Below, one piece after another: positions 1-11,365 of a stretch of 64,000 nt of DNA (the first letter of the stretch is position 1; each line of letters begins with the position of its first letter). Below the pieces are notes generated by a model that was given only the letters and a program-made list of their open reading frames with translations, did not search any database and was not told the origin of the DNA. A program made the position numbers and the translations under genes. The stretch is from contig JAEUWP010000535.1 in the NCBI GenBank assembly GCA_018524725.1, positions 82,238-146,237 of the forward strand. Direction: 5' to 3'. This DNA comes from Podaxis mareebaensis (taxonomy: Eukaryota > Basidiomycota > Agaricomycetes > Agaricales > Agaricaceae).

Positions 1-279
1 TAAGTACTATTAAAGACATCGAACAACTTGTCTCAGTTTACGACAGGGGTAGGTAACGCCAGAACAATCACAAGTGACATGGAAATAAGCCGGAAAATGG
101 GAAAAGCACAACAGGATAAAGGGGAATAGGTAGTTTGTATATCACAGAAACGCGCTCCACTCCTAAACAAGGCGCGACGGGAGAGGAGGCAGGCATCAAC
201 AATTACGGGTGCCAGTAGAGCCCAGAAGTTGACAATTAAAAGAGGTGAAAGTGCTGAAGAAATAAAAATTAGGCGGAAA
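1..279. other. Downstream flank of the Sds3/Dep1-like gene
   Basis: This stretch lies beyond the stop codon of the minus-strand Sds3/Dep1-like gene and probably holds its 3' UTR. A minus-strand open frame (33-293) has no recognisable family and no splice partner. I see no other gene here. Confidence 0.4.
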
Positions 280-3200
280 TCAATGTCCATCAACCATCTG
301 AGGCACGCTCATTTTCGAAGGTGGAGGTAGCGTCACAGGAGAATTCGCTGAAGCAGACGTCGAGAGGGGGGGGATACCGGGACCACTTACTATCTTCTGT
401 TCCTCCGTTACTCGCTCTTTGTTTTTCTCCCTCTCCCTCTCCTCTGTCTCTACACCACTAACAGCACCATTAACACTCCTCGCCGAAGGCGAAGTAAATG
501 GCCCACTTCTTCCTTCAGAGCCCACAGGAGTCCCAGCCCTCCCAGGCCCAGCAAGTATTTTTGGACTAACGAGGGGTTGCTGGCCGCCGACGGACTTTCC
601 ACTCTGACCAACAGGCGACAGAGGCCTCATCTTGTATCCCACGGGGGGCGACCTTGCACCTACTGATCCTCCCGATCCTCCCGCCGCAGCCAGCGCACGT
701 TCACGCTCACTTGGACCCATATTCGCATTGCCACTAGGCGGCGGCGGCGGTGGAGGTCCATACCGTACTGGAGCCGGCGATCTTTGCCTCTGTAAGCTCG
801 GGCTCGAAGTCGGCATTGCAACGTTGCTGCCTCCTCTCGTATCCAGATTGGTCGCTCCTGTGTTCGATAAACCACCAACGCCGGATGCTCCGCTGCTCAG
901 TACCAGGTCCCTCTCGCGGTCCCGTTCCCGTTCCCGCTCGCGTTCATTCAACAATGTAGGACTTTGTGGCAGAGGTGGTCGCCTAGGCGGGGATATCGCT
1001 GGCACCTCCCTGTTTACACCGCCAGCTGACGAAGATACAGGGGGAGGAGGACCTGCAGAGGGTGTCGAAGGGCCTGCAGTAGGAGGTGCACTTCGTCCTG
1101 TACTCGAGAATCTATGTCCAGGGGATCTAACATGTCCATCATATCCGGACGATACTGAGAAGAGCATCATCAGTTGTAGTTGAGACAGCGAAATTGCATT
1201 TACTCACCACGAGGCGATGAAGTCCCGTTCAAGGAAGTAGCCTGCATAGCTTGCGTCGAAGCCATGACAAACGGCGTCGGTATCGGTCTGTCACTTTCCA
1301 GAGACGATGGCGGCGGGGGAGGTCCCGATACAATAGGCCCTTGACTCCCTTGACTCTGAGGTTGCGATTGAGACTGAGACGAAGGCCCGGGTACAGGCGA
1401 TGACCTCCTCGAGATCCTCGCTCTCTCCTTCTCCCTCTCTCTCTCCCTCTCCCTAAATTCTGCCTGTTCTCGACTCATAGGGTGATCATCCCTTGGCGGA
1501 GGTGGCGGTCCATGCTTTGCACCTGAGGAAAGGTTGATAACTTCCGTCGGGTATTGACCATGCCCTGAACCCGGTCGAATCTCCCCGTATTCTCTAGGTG
1601 CTCTTGGACTCTGCATCGCGGATCCAGGCGGTTGCCCACCTGGACCAGTAGACTGATTGTGATGGTGATGCACGACGTGATGATGATGTGGCGCCCGAGG
1701 ATGATGGTGTCCTCCGAAAATATGAGAATGCTGGCCGGATGCCATGGCATGCACATGCTGGTGCATTGATTGCGGGGGCGGTGGTCCAGGAGGCGGGCCT
1801 TGTCGATGCGCCATCATCTGTATATGCCTTTCGCGCTCCCTATCTATATCCAACATCATCCCTTCCTTTTCTCTGTCTCCCTCCCTCCGCTCCCTCTGCT
1901 CACGTTCCTTCATCGCCATCCTATCCCGTTCCTCTTCCTCACCTCCCATAGGATAATCTCTCCTCCTATCGTCGCCAGGCACCCACTCCCCCTTCGGCCT
2001 TGCCTGCCCTGGCCCCGGATACCCGCCAGGTCCAACAGGCGCGGGTCCAGCACCAGGTGGCATACCCGGCCCAACCCATCCTCCATGAGGTTGTTTCCCG
2101 TTCGTCATACTGACACCATTCATTGGCGAAGGCGATCTCCTTCCATGGTGTCCGGGTGGTCCAGCCAATGGAGGACCAGGCGGTGGAACGCCTTCAGGAT
2201 ACGATCCCCCATTCACCTGCGACCCATAATAATGGTGCGGAGGAACAACTTGCGGCATAACCGGTATCATCTCGTCCATCTGGAATATTGCTGGTCCAGG
2301 GGGTCCTCCATGAGGTGGAGGATGACCATGTCCAGGTCCATGTCCAGGTGGCGGCGGTGGCATCCTCCCATTCGCCGGATTCGGATATGCATAACCCTGT
2401 GGAGGGTGCATCTGATGCGCAAATTGAGGCATATGTTGTGGCGGTGGCATCCGGCCAGGTGGGACAATAGGATTGCCCATGTGATCCGTATATGAATCGT
2501 ATCCGCCAAATCCTAACGGTGGTGCAATTTGCCCTGGGAATCCAATGACAGGATTGCCGCGAAAATCATAGCCTCGGCGATTAGAGAGGAATATCTCGAG
2601 ATCAGCGTTGATTTCGCTTGCTGAGAGACCTGTGAGTTCGGGGTAAACACCTGGCTTTGGCGTTGGCTGTGAGTTGTGGACTTTCTGTCTGTCGCCAAAT
2701 GGGAAGGATTTGATAATTTTGCGTAAAGAGGGTGCAGGAGGCACTTCGGAAGGTGGCAGTGGCACACGTCGAACTACCAGCACACGATAAGAGCAGAGTA
2801 TAGCGGGAACAACGTAGAGACATACCAGATTGAGGCCGTTCCATAGTTCTTCGTTCTCGTTCCAAACGCCTTCTCTTCCTGCTCACCTCCGCAATCATAT
2901 CGGTTTGTAGCTCATCACGAGCGAGCTACACGAGGCTCAACAGGTAACCGCGTTTACATAGAAAAATACGTACCTTCCACCAACTCCACGTTGCGTCTTC
3001 ATGGATGCGTCTTTTCTTGGCAATATTCGCAAGCTCATACTCGCGTTTCCGCGAAGCCAACTCAAGGCGCTTGTCACGACGCTTCAGCAGCTCTTTCTGA
3101 ATATGAATAAGCTCCGGGTGCGTCCCTTTGAGCATCACAGGGGACAGAAAAAATACAGAAATTAGTTAGACTTCCAAAACAATGCATACGCGCAAAATCC

Positions 3201-5128
3201 TTACCTTCATTAACAAGTTTCTCTTCCCAAGCCAACCCTTCCATCTTCTCCACATAAACACGTTCCCTCAGCAGCGCAAATTTGAGCTCAATCGTCGCAA
3301 GCACGTCCAATGCTTCAGCCCTATGAGCAGGTTGTAAATCACTCTCCATCTCCACCTCTAAATCATCCTCCGGTAGGGGCTCTTCGGGTTCCGCCTCAGC
3401 CTCTACCTCAACCTCTGCCCCGGTCTCGCCTTCCTGCTCCGGTTCGTTCTCAGGTTCATCCAGATCAACTTCTCCAGACGGCTCATTATCTCCATCGCCC
3501 TCGGCTTCAGGTGCGTCGATATTGATATTCAAAGGTGGGGGGACATGTTTGGTGGGTTTCTCCTTCTTCTCTGGCTGAGTGTTGACTGGTGGGTCGTCAC
3601 AGTCGTCGTCCTCGTCGTCATTCGCTGCCTTGGTGATTTTCTTCTTTGCAGAATCCGCCGTATCCTTAGTCTTCGCGGGACCAGGAGAATGAGACCGAGA
3701 AGATGTGGATGTAGGGGAAGGCGGGTCAATAACTCCGGAGCCCGCCATGATGGACGAAGCAGCTGCAGCTGCAGCAATCGGTGCAATCGCCTCGACTAAA
3801 GGCCCTGTGTCGTCAACAACACGAGACGAAGCCTTCGGTGGCGAAGTCGCGGCTTTGAGCGTTGCGCTGCTAACGATAGCCGGGACATAGTCGTCTGCAG
3901 CTGGGGTGGCTTCCGGTGGGTCGATATCTTCGGCTGAGGGGTCCAAAGAGTCGCCATCCCCACCGACGTCACCGTCCTCCTTCTCATCTTCCTTCCCGTT
4001 TTCTTCTTCGTCTTCAGTGTTGTTCTCCTCTTGATCCTTTGGCGAGGGAGGGTCGTCAGCGACATCCTCTTCCTCGTCTATACCGTGCCAACGACGATAA
4101 GTTGAGTAGGCTTTCATGGGCAAGAGGTATTTCCTGGCGGGCATTCTCCTGCCGCCGAGAGGTCCTCTTCGCATGACTGGCCTTGTTGGCCTCAATGTTC
4201 TTGAGTTTACCGTCGATTCCTTTTGTTTCTCAGGACGCCTCTCGCCTTCAGATTCTTCATCCGACTCGCTTTCCGTCTGCTCCTTGGAATCAGTTCCAGT
4301 GGCACTCCTCGACTTTTTTGGACGACGAATCCTTACATTCTTATCCTTTTCACTCTCGGCTTCTTCGCTCTCCGCCTCTTCTTCCTCCTCCTCCCCTTCT
4401 TCCTCCTCCTCCCCATCTTCTTCGTCCGAGCCAACCGTGGCATTCTTCGGTGGCCCGGAACCGCCGTTGACCACCTTTCCAGAGCCGATGGATGCATCGA
4501 CGTCCATAGCATCATCTTCATCGCCACCTTCGTCACGATTGACTACCTTCTTGCCCTTTGCTTTTCTTACCAAGGAAGTCGACGCGGAGTGACTGCCGCC
4601 GACGGCTCCCTCCTCGTCCGCTTCATCCCCTTCCTCTTCATCCTCTTCCTCCTCCATAGGTTTCGGAGGTCCAGACATCTCTTCCTCTTCTTCCTCCCTA
4701 TACGTCTCTGCCCACCCCCACATGGGAGCCGGGACAAGGCTGCTCCTCTTCTTCCTTCCCCCTCCCCTCTTTGTACCAGCGGATGAGGTCTTCTGCGTCG
4801 CACGTCTAGACGCGTTTGTCGACGTGCTAGCAGGGGCGCCACCTCCTACCGAGGTACCCCCAGCAGATTCATCATCACCCGCCATTGTGGTGTCACCGTC
4901 GGGTGCGTTCGGAGCATTATCGCGCTTGTCTGCGGTATCCTGTTCTTCTTCTGTGAGCTCTGAGAGCTCCGAGTCGCTTCCAAGGCCGTGGGGAGGTGCG
5001 GCCTGTTTGTTGTTGGTGTGTGCTGCCTGTGCTTTGTGTGTGGTTGATCCCCTTGCCCTCGGGGGTGGTGGAGACGGGGTTGGGGATGGGCTGCTAAGGG
5101 AGTCAAGAGAAATTGAGGACGCCGGCAT
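280..5128 (-). CDS. Sds3/Dep1-like subunit of an Rpd3L-type histone deacetylase complex
   Basis: Five exons, all in phase: 5128-3205, 3125-2974, 2925-2826, 2773-1208 and 1154-280, giving about 1538 residues. The Sds3-like domain spans roughly residues 605-775. It starts in the last part of exon 1 (motif ALDVLATIELKFALLRERVY), continues through a basic coiled-coil stretch (RKREYELANIAKKRRIHED) in exon 2, and ends in exon 4 near GVYPELTGLSASEI. Family members bridge the Sin3/Rpd3 deacetylase and act in nuclear repression. The N-terminal 600 residues are acidic and low-complexity (long E/D runs). The C-terminal half is rich in Pro, Gly and His, with RE/RD repeats, and is much longer than in yeast Dep1 or Sds3. 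The start is the first ATG of the long acidic frame. Membership is clear from the domain; whether it is the Dep1 or the Sds3 orthologue is not settled. Confidence 0.85.
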
Positions 5129-6056
5129 CGTTGGCGATGACGGCGAGGACGTTTGTTATGGCAGCAGGGGAATTGTGTGATGGTATGGTCCAGAGGTGGT
5201 GCGTGCGCGAGAAAGAGACTGATTAGGTCCGTTTCCTTTTTCGGTATTGCAAAAATAATTGTACTTATTCCTATCTAATCTTATCTCCCAACCATCCTTT
5301 GGGAAGAGGGACTATTTGTTTGATAGTGGTTCCGTCGATAGGATGACCAATGCAGGCTCTTTTCCTAGTTAGGGCCTCGTCAAACCTTTCCGAGGATGAA
5401 GCAGAGCTGTCTACCAGTGACCACGGTCCAGCTAGTTGCATGTCTTGGCAACGCGAGCAAACTCTCCGCAATTGATTCGATCAGTGATCTGCTACGGGAA
5501 GACGCTCGAGAATATACAAGAACCCGAAACACTTCTCGACTCCGACTTCCATCTGACTTTTCTGTATGACATTGCAGTGCCGAAAATGTCAGAACGGGCC
5601 AACAGCGTGTCCCGGGCGTTAGGGATACCTTGTGTTCTCTCGTCTTTGAGGATACAGGTCCATGCTAATTTACAGGTGGAAGGAACCCCAGGCCTGTATC
5701 GGCTCACCCCGACTACTAGTAGAGTGACTTGGTCTATATGACGCCTCAACGTGAGTAAACAGCGGGTGTGGAGATCATTGTCATTGAAAGGATCATTTGG
5801 AACACAACGAATATACTGATATTCGGCGCCAAGTAAGAATCTTGCACCAAAGGTTTCGGATAGTAAGGCACTCTCTGACCAAACATTCTATAGCACGATT
5901 ATGCGCCTTCGGAACGTAATTATAAGTATATAGAACAAACGATTCAACGTCAAAACCTTTGACGGCATCCGCAAGCAGTGCCCTAGAAACTTTTGCTATC
6001 CACACCATCCGTCCGGGTGATTTCGGCGAAATAAATTCGGGACCACAGGACCGTAC
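5129..6056. other. Intergenic, no supported gene
   Basis: This holds the 5' flank of the Sds3/Dep1-like gene and, from about 5860, a flank that resembles the 3' flank of DUF6533 copy C near 22880 (shared core GTAATTATA). Short open frames on both strands (for example 5492-5749 minus) match nothing I recognise and lack codon or splice support. Confidence 0.4.
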
Positions 6057-7673
6057 TTAAACCAGTACGCTTGTCGCCCAATGTCCCGATACTGAGGTTG
6101 GTGCCGACTCAGCAGCATATAGTCGACGGATATGGATTATCATCCTTGTTGACAGAATCACGCGGATGACAAGGAACGGCCTATAAATGATGCCAATGAG
6201 AACTTGCACCAATGAGTAAAATACTTCGGAACAATTATCACTCACGGCAATAGCATGAACGTGTTGCTTGCCTATCAGGACCACTTCAGTTGACTCGAAA
6301 CTCAGCTCAAGAGCGGAGAAAATGCCTCACGGATTGAATAATTACACCCAGGGCTAGAGCCGAGTATGCTTATTGGTTATGAGGTCATCAAAAATGTTGA
6401 AGAGCACATAACCCTGCACTAACGGGACTTACCACAGAGATAAACGTAGAATAGGACACCTACAATATGAAGTGAGATATGAAAAGTGTGGGAATAATTA
6501 ATCAAAATTACCTTCACGGTATACTCGGTGCATCAGACTACGCCTCCCTAAAGTTCTTGGTTCCGATATGTCTGTATGTGTGTTAGAATCAGGTACTCAC
6601 TCACACACTGGAGGAAATCAAAAACTCACACATTCGGATGGTCGGAATCAGGGCCAACAAAAGTATGGCTGGATTGACTTAATTATCCAACTAGATGAGC
6701 CATACCAGACAAAGTTGGCTTACTGGTATCGAGAACCAAGACAACGATGCATGTAAAGTATCCGTTTTCCAGCTGCGCTTTGAAAACGCAGCCGTGGATT
6801 TCACCAAGAGTGTAGAAGTCATCTATCAGCGAATCCTCAGCATCTCCAAGCCACCTCCGGACCAGAATTTGGGACAAGTTGAGGAACTCACAAGCATTCG
6901 ACCCAAAAAATTTCGCACAGAAAGATGATTGGAAGATTGCTGACGCAGCGAAGAGGGACACCACTCCAACAAGGATCCGCTTATCGTTATCCCACATGAC
7001 CCAGAGGCGCAAACAAAGGATTGCTTGAGTGTCGCGAACTAATGTTAAACCGATCCCACCTAATGAAAAGCAGGGTTAACTCACTTTCGGAAACAAATAT
7101 GCCAACCACCGCCACGTCTGACATGAGAATTAACCCAAACGTTGAAGGTGGGCAATGGGATTTACTCACAAACGATTACCTTTGCTAAGCCTTTACAATC
7201 GACGTCCAAATCCCGTCCGACTATACCTACCACTGTACACAACACCATCAATGCGACTTGAATAAACATGAAGAGTCCGAACTTACGAAACATCTGCATA
7301 ACAAGATTCGGTATGATGAAGTATCGGTCTAGGAGGAAGATGAACTTCATCAACGTCCACCTCGAAGCCCAGACGAGTTCTACTTCTTGAGGAAGTGTCA
7401 AGAAGTAATCGTATATCTGTTGAGCAAGTAAGATTTGGAATAAATTGAAGGTTGAGCAGTGTGTCGACTTGCATATATTGCCAGCGCGATGCCTGTGGTA
7501 AATTATGCATCAACGCTTACAGCTCTATGAGAGCTCAGAGGACGCGTACCATGAATATACTGTCGCAATAACCACTAGTCAACGCACGTGTTGTACATGA
7601 CCAAGAACGCTCTGCTCACCTGACTCCACTGAAGCTGGTATACACCTTGGGAGGGCTGCGTATGCGGAAGCAT
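6057..7673 (-). CDS. DUF6533 domain membrane protein, copy A
   Basis: Multi-exon gene. The start at 7673 gives the N-terminus MLPHTQPSQ, and the exon ends at WSQ just before a gtgagc donor. The DUF6533 core follows: IYDYFLTLPQEVELVWASRW, then FIFLLDRY. Later hydrophobic exons include LCLRLWVMWDNDKRIL (about 7015-6960). The last exon contains VILSTRMIIHIRRLY and stops at 6057. The family is a fungal multi-pass membrane protein of unknown function with a 7-TM-like layout; it is greatly expanded in Agaricomycetes. One intron begins with gcaagt instead of gtaagt, just after the GIALAIY exon near 7467. I see no stop or frame break in the exons I checked, so this copy may be functional. Not all internal exon edges were resolved. 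Confidence 0.7.
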
Positions 7674-8428
7674 CTGGAGGCGGTCAGGGAGCACGAGAAG
7701 GGGAAGGAAAGGTCCTAAAAACAGGCGCCTCCAAGAGCTCGCGCAAGACTGTTGTTATATGTAATAAGGTACTCTTGGTAGACCTTAGTGGTTAATCTTG
7801 GTGGACCCTAACCTTATTCTTACTTATTGCCCGTCGACAAGGGACTTGCTAGGGATGACACTAGTTCAACGTAACAGCTCCCTGACGACCCTCCGAGGAG
7901 CACTAATATCCCTGAAAGCTGATAGACTTCATTTAGCATTACCATGGATGCCTGTACGAAGGTATTTGTTCCTCGAATTCGCATCTTATGACCTGAATGT
8001 TCTGATTGGGTCTCAGCGTAGTGAGGAAATCATCAACAATGTCGATTGTGGGACGTACGGCAGCAGACTTGCCGGTGCACTAGTAGCCTCAGCTCCACCC
8101 TTGATCGGGAACTATCGCATTAATAGTAGGTGTGAGTGACAATACAGACGCTGGGGTAGATTGATTCAAGGCTTGATCATCAATGCGGATGCAGTGTTAA
8201 GGCGCAAACGTTTCACTGTAGTCATCCCAGAGGATTGAGACTGGGGATTCGCGCGTGAGCATGACGTCGATGTCACCCGGAGGGGCGGCGCGATGTAAAA
8301 GTTAATTTGGGCACACCTCTATGACAGGCTTTGTCGGTACTTAGGCCTTGAATTCGAACTCGCGTTTTGACATCATTGGAGGCATATGTGGGCCTCAGGT
8401 GACGATGATTCTTTCCGACCCTAGTAGA
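7674..8428. other. Upstream flank of DUF6533 copy A, no supported gene
   Basis: This is the presumed promoter side of copy A, followed by unassigned sequence. A plus-strand frame at about 7798-8139 does not begin with ATG and resembles no family I know. Nothing else is supported. Confidence 0.35.
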
Positions 8429-9539
8429 CACCTGAGACCAATCAGAGTCGGTATCCAGTACAGAGGGTGCCAAGGTTTCTATTTAAGCTTTTGCGTCGTG
8501 TCACAACTCGAAATACCCCACGTGTTTTATTACAGAAATAGAATCAATATATTAATTGGGACAGATCACCGACCTTGGGGTCAAATTCAAAAACAATAAG
8601 GAGGGCCAGTTTTGAATCGAATTATTGTCTCATAAAATACAACCGACATCTGTCATCATTCATAATCCTTGAAAGAATAGGTTCCAATGCCCGATTCGAT
8701 GCTAGAAGAAAAATTGGCACGGAAACCGGTGGCTGCCATAGGGGTAAAATTGGCAGTCTGATCCGGTTCAATCCCTGCACCAGAAGCCGATTTCCACCAG
8801 GTTTCCGATTCTGCTTTAAGATTGTTATAAGGTGTCGAGTGATCGGTTGATTCAAATCGAGAGAGTATTAAGATTGAGTGACCCATGAGTGGGCACGGGA
8901 GCGGGGCACTCATTCTATTCATCCGAATCTGAGGTAAAAAAATGTTTCACAGCATGTGTGACAATGCAAAACTCACAGGCAGGTGAAAACAGTGAGATTT
9001 ACGAAGAAACAGAAAATGAAAATGGGGGACTGCCACAGATTCAGATGAACAGAATGAGTGCCCTGCTCCCGTGCCCACTTGTGGGCCACTCAATCTTAAT
9101 ACTCTCTCGATTTTGAATCAACCAATCACTCGACACCTTATAACAATCTTAAAGCAGAATCGGAAACCTGGTGGAAATCGGCTTCTGGTGCAGGGATTGA
9201 ACCGGATCAGACTGCCAATTTTACCCCTATGGCAGCCACTGGTTTCCGTGCCAATTTTTCTTCTAGCATTGAATCGGGCATTGGAACCTATTCTTTCAAG
9301 GATTATGAATGATGACAGATGTTGGTTGTATTTTATGAGACAATAATTAGATTCAAAACTGGCCCTCCTTATTGTTTTTGAATTTGACCCCAAGGTCGGT
9401 GATCTGTCCCAATTAATATATTGATTCTATTTCTGTAATAAAACACGTGGGGTATTTCGAGTTGTGACATGATGCAAAAGCTTAAATAGAAACCTTGGCA
9501 CCCTCTGTACTGGATACTGACTCTGATTGGTCTCAGGTG
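8429..9539. mobile_element. Foldback element with inverted arms of about 504 bp
   Basis: The left arm (8429-8932) and right arm (9036-9539) are near-identical reverse complements around a loop of about 103 bp (8933-9035). Termini read CACCTGAGACCAATCAGAGT on each side. Open frames inside (8575-8850, 9118-9393 and others) are mirror images of each other and not credible genes. A 3-bp AGA on both flanks could be a target duplication but may be chance. The element still contains CpG, unlike the sequence immediately to its right. The superfamily is undetermined: terminal CAC plus a 3-bp duplication would fit a CACTA-like derivative, but this is inference. Confidence 0.8.
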
Positions 9540-9735
9540 AGAGTTGTGCATTTGTTATGCACCTTCAGGGTATAATTATGAGTGTTTAGATTGCTCATGC
9601 AAAGGAGTTAACATCATCCATCAGCAAAACAGCTTAAAACTGTTATTACATTTTAGTCTATATATAGTATTCAAATGATAAAATAGATTTTGATAGTGGA
9701 GAAAAACATTCAGACAAGTATGCAAGGGTGTGCAA

Positions 9736-11010
9736 TGTTTTTGGCAGTATAACAACACACCCAATATGGTGGGCCATTGGCCTAAAAAAGATTTGGCCCC
9801 TGCAGAACTTAATAATATGCTCACACAGTATTTACATACTGCCTAGACCTAAAGTATACTCAGTAGTTTACAAAATCTAGTTATTACCTTGTCTTGTGGG
9901 GGAGAAAACCACATATGTGGGATTTTGAAAATCCCATGCACAATGATAACCCTCCCTAGAAGAAGTTATGTATACAAAATTCATGTGCAGAATTATGAAT
10001 ATTTCACACAGGGTTTTCTGAAAGTCCCACACACATATCATGTATGTTGCATGTATGTTGCATGTGGGATTTTCTGAAAGTTTTGCATACATAGCTATTA
10101 TGTAATACAGATATTCCACACAGAAATTTGAAGGTTCAGTGCATTTCCAATTTCCCACACCTCTGGTTCCCAGGAGCCCTGTCATGCTAGGCAGGTGATT
10201 GATCCCACAGCCTTCCTCAACAGAGTGCTCATCATTGAGCATAGATATCTCAACAATACCCATGGCTTTTATATCAGGGTATATCAGAGATTGTTATAAT
10301 CCAATGATACAGCAGGCCTTCATTTCCTGTCCATAGACCTACCTTAGAAGTTATGACAATGAATTTTCTAATTTATGTCTGAAGAGTGACATATGAATGA
10401 CATATCAATGTTTGTCATTTCTGGGCTGGATAAAAGTGTTATATATTATAGGATACTATCCCATACTCCAACACAATGTATCCTGCTATAGAAGCCATGG
10501 GTATTGTTGAGATATCTGTGCTCAATGATGAGTACTCTACTGAGGAAGGCCATGGGATCAATCACCTGCCTAGCATGACAGGGCTCCTGGGAACCAGAGG
10601 TGTGGGAAATTGGAAATGCACTGAATCTTCAAATTTCTGTATGGAATATCTATATTATATAATACCTGTGCACATAGAACTTTCAGAAAATCCCATGCAG
10701 AATATACATGCAACATACATGATATGTGTGTGGGACTTTCAGAAAACCCCACATAAAATATTCATAATTCTGCACATGAATTTTGTATACATAACTTCTT
10801 CTAGGGAGGGTTACCATTGTGTATGGGATTTTCAAAATCCCATGCATGTGGTTTTCCCCCCCATGAGACAAGGTAATAACTAGATTTTGTAAACTACTGA
10901 GTATACTTTAGGTCTAGGCAGTATGTAAATACTACACAAGCACATTATTAAGTTCTGCAGGGGCCAAATCTTTTTTAGGCTAATGGCCTGCTATAACCCA
11001 AAACATTCCA
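9736..11010. mobile_element. Second palindromic element, CpG-depleted
   Basis: The left arm (about 9736-10281) and right arm (about 10473-11010) are inverted copies with scattered substitutions, around a loop of about 190 bp. Matching frames at 9877-10263 (minus) and 10476-10883 (plus) encode the same peptide (both contain NHLPSMTGLLGTRGVGNWKC), which follows from the palindrome. The outer ends carry an interrupted match near 9736-9790 and 10970-11010. No target duplication was found. It is not recognisably the same family as the 8429-9539 element. Confidence 0.65.
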
Positions 11011-11344
11011 ATGCCTTTCTTACATTATAGAATCCTTTCATTCAGAATGTATTGACCTGAAATGATGTTTTGTGTATTCAACATTTTTTGGGTGTTCAAA
11101 GTATGAAAGATTTCTATTTTCTAGAATATTGAGTGACAATGTAAGATTAAAAAACTTTACCATCAAATACATGGGCATCTTAGAGTTAGTAGCCCTTAAA
11201 TGGCTATGTATGCAGTGTATCTCATGGGCATAGGAGAGACTGAAACCCACTTGGGCTATATATTGCATTGGCTCTGGCAATCACTGATTAATTTTAGCTG
11301 ACCTAAATATAATATGTTCTACAGTACCTATAGTACCTACAGTA
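11011..11344. other. CpG-depleted spacer, no gene
   Basis: AT-rich sequence between the second palindrome and the left terminus of the long inverted-repeat element. Short minus-strand frames are interrupted and match nothing known. Confidence 0.35.
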
Positions 11345-11351
11345 TGTTAGG

Positions 11352-11365
11352 GTGGTCCTTATCAC
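11352..11365. repeat. Target-site duplication of the LINE, left copy
   Basis: GTGGTCCTTATCAC lies directly beside the poly(T) run. The matching right copy at 13475-13488 reads GTGGTCCTTATCAT. Confidence 0.8.

Noticed and set aside
4116..4786. Long plus-strand frames opposite the acidic part of the Sds3/Dep1-like gene
   Set aside because: They are antisense shadows of Glu/Asp- and Ser-rich coding sequence (giving Ser/Phe/Leu-rich nonsense) and have no family match.
8740..8790. GGTTCAATCCC resembling a tRNA B box
   Set aside because: No A box at the right distance and no cloverleaf; probably chance.
8575..9393. Pairs of similar frames on both strands
   Set aside because: They are mirror products of the palindrome; no start, splice or domain evidence supports a gene.
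9877..10883. Two nearly identical proteins of about 130 residues in opposite orientation
   Set aside because: Same explanation: inverted arms of one element, with no recognisable domain.
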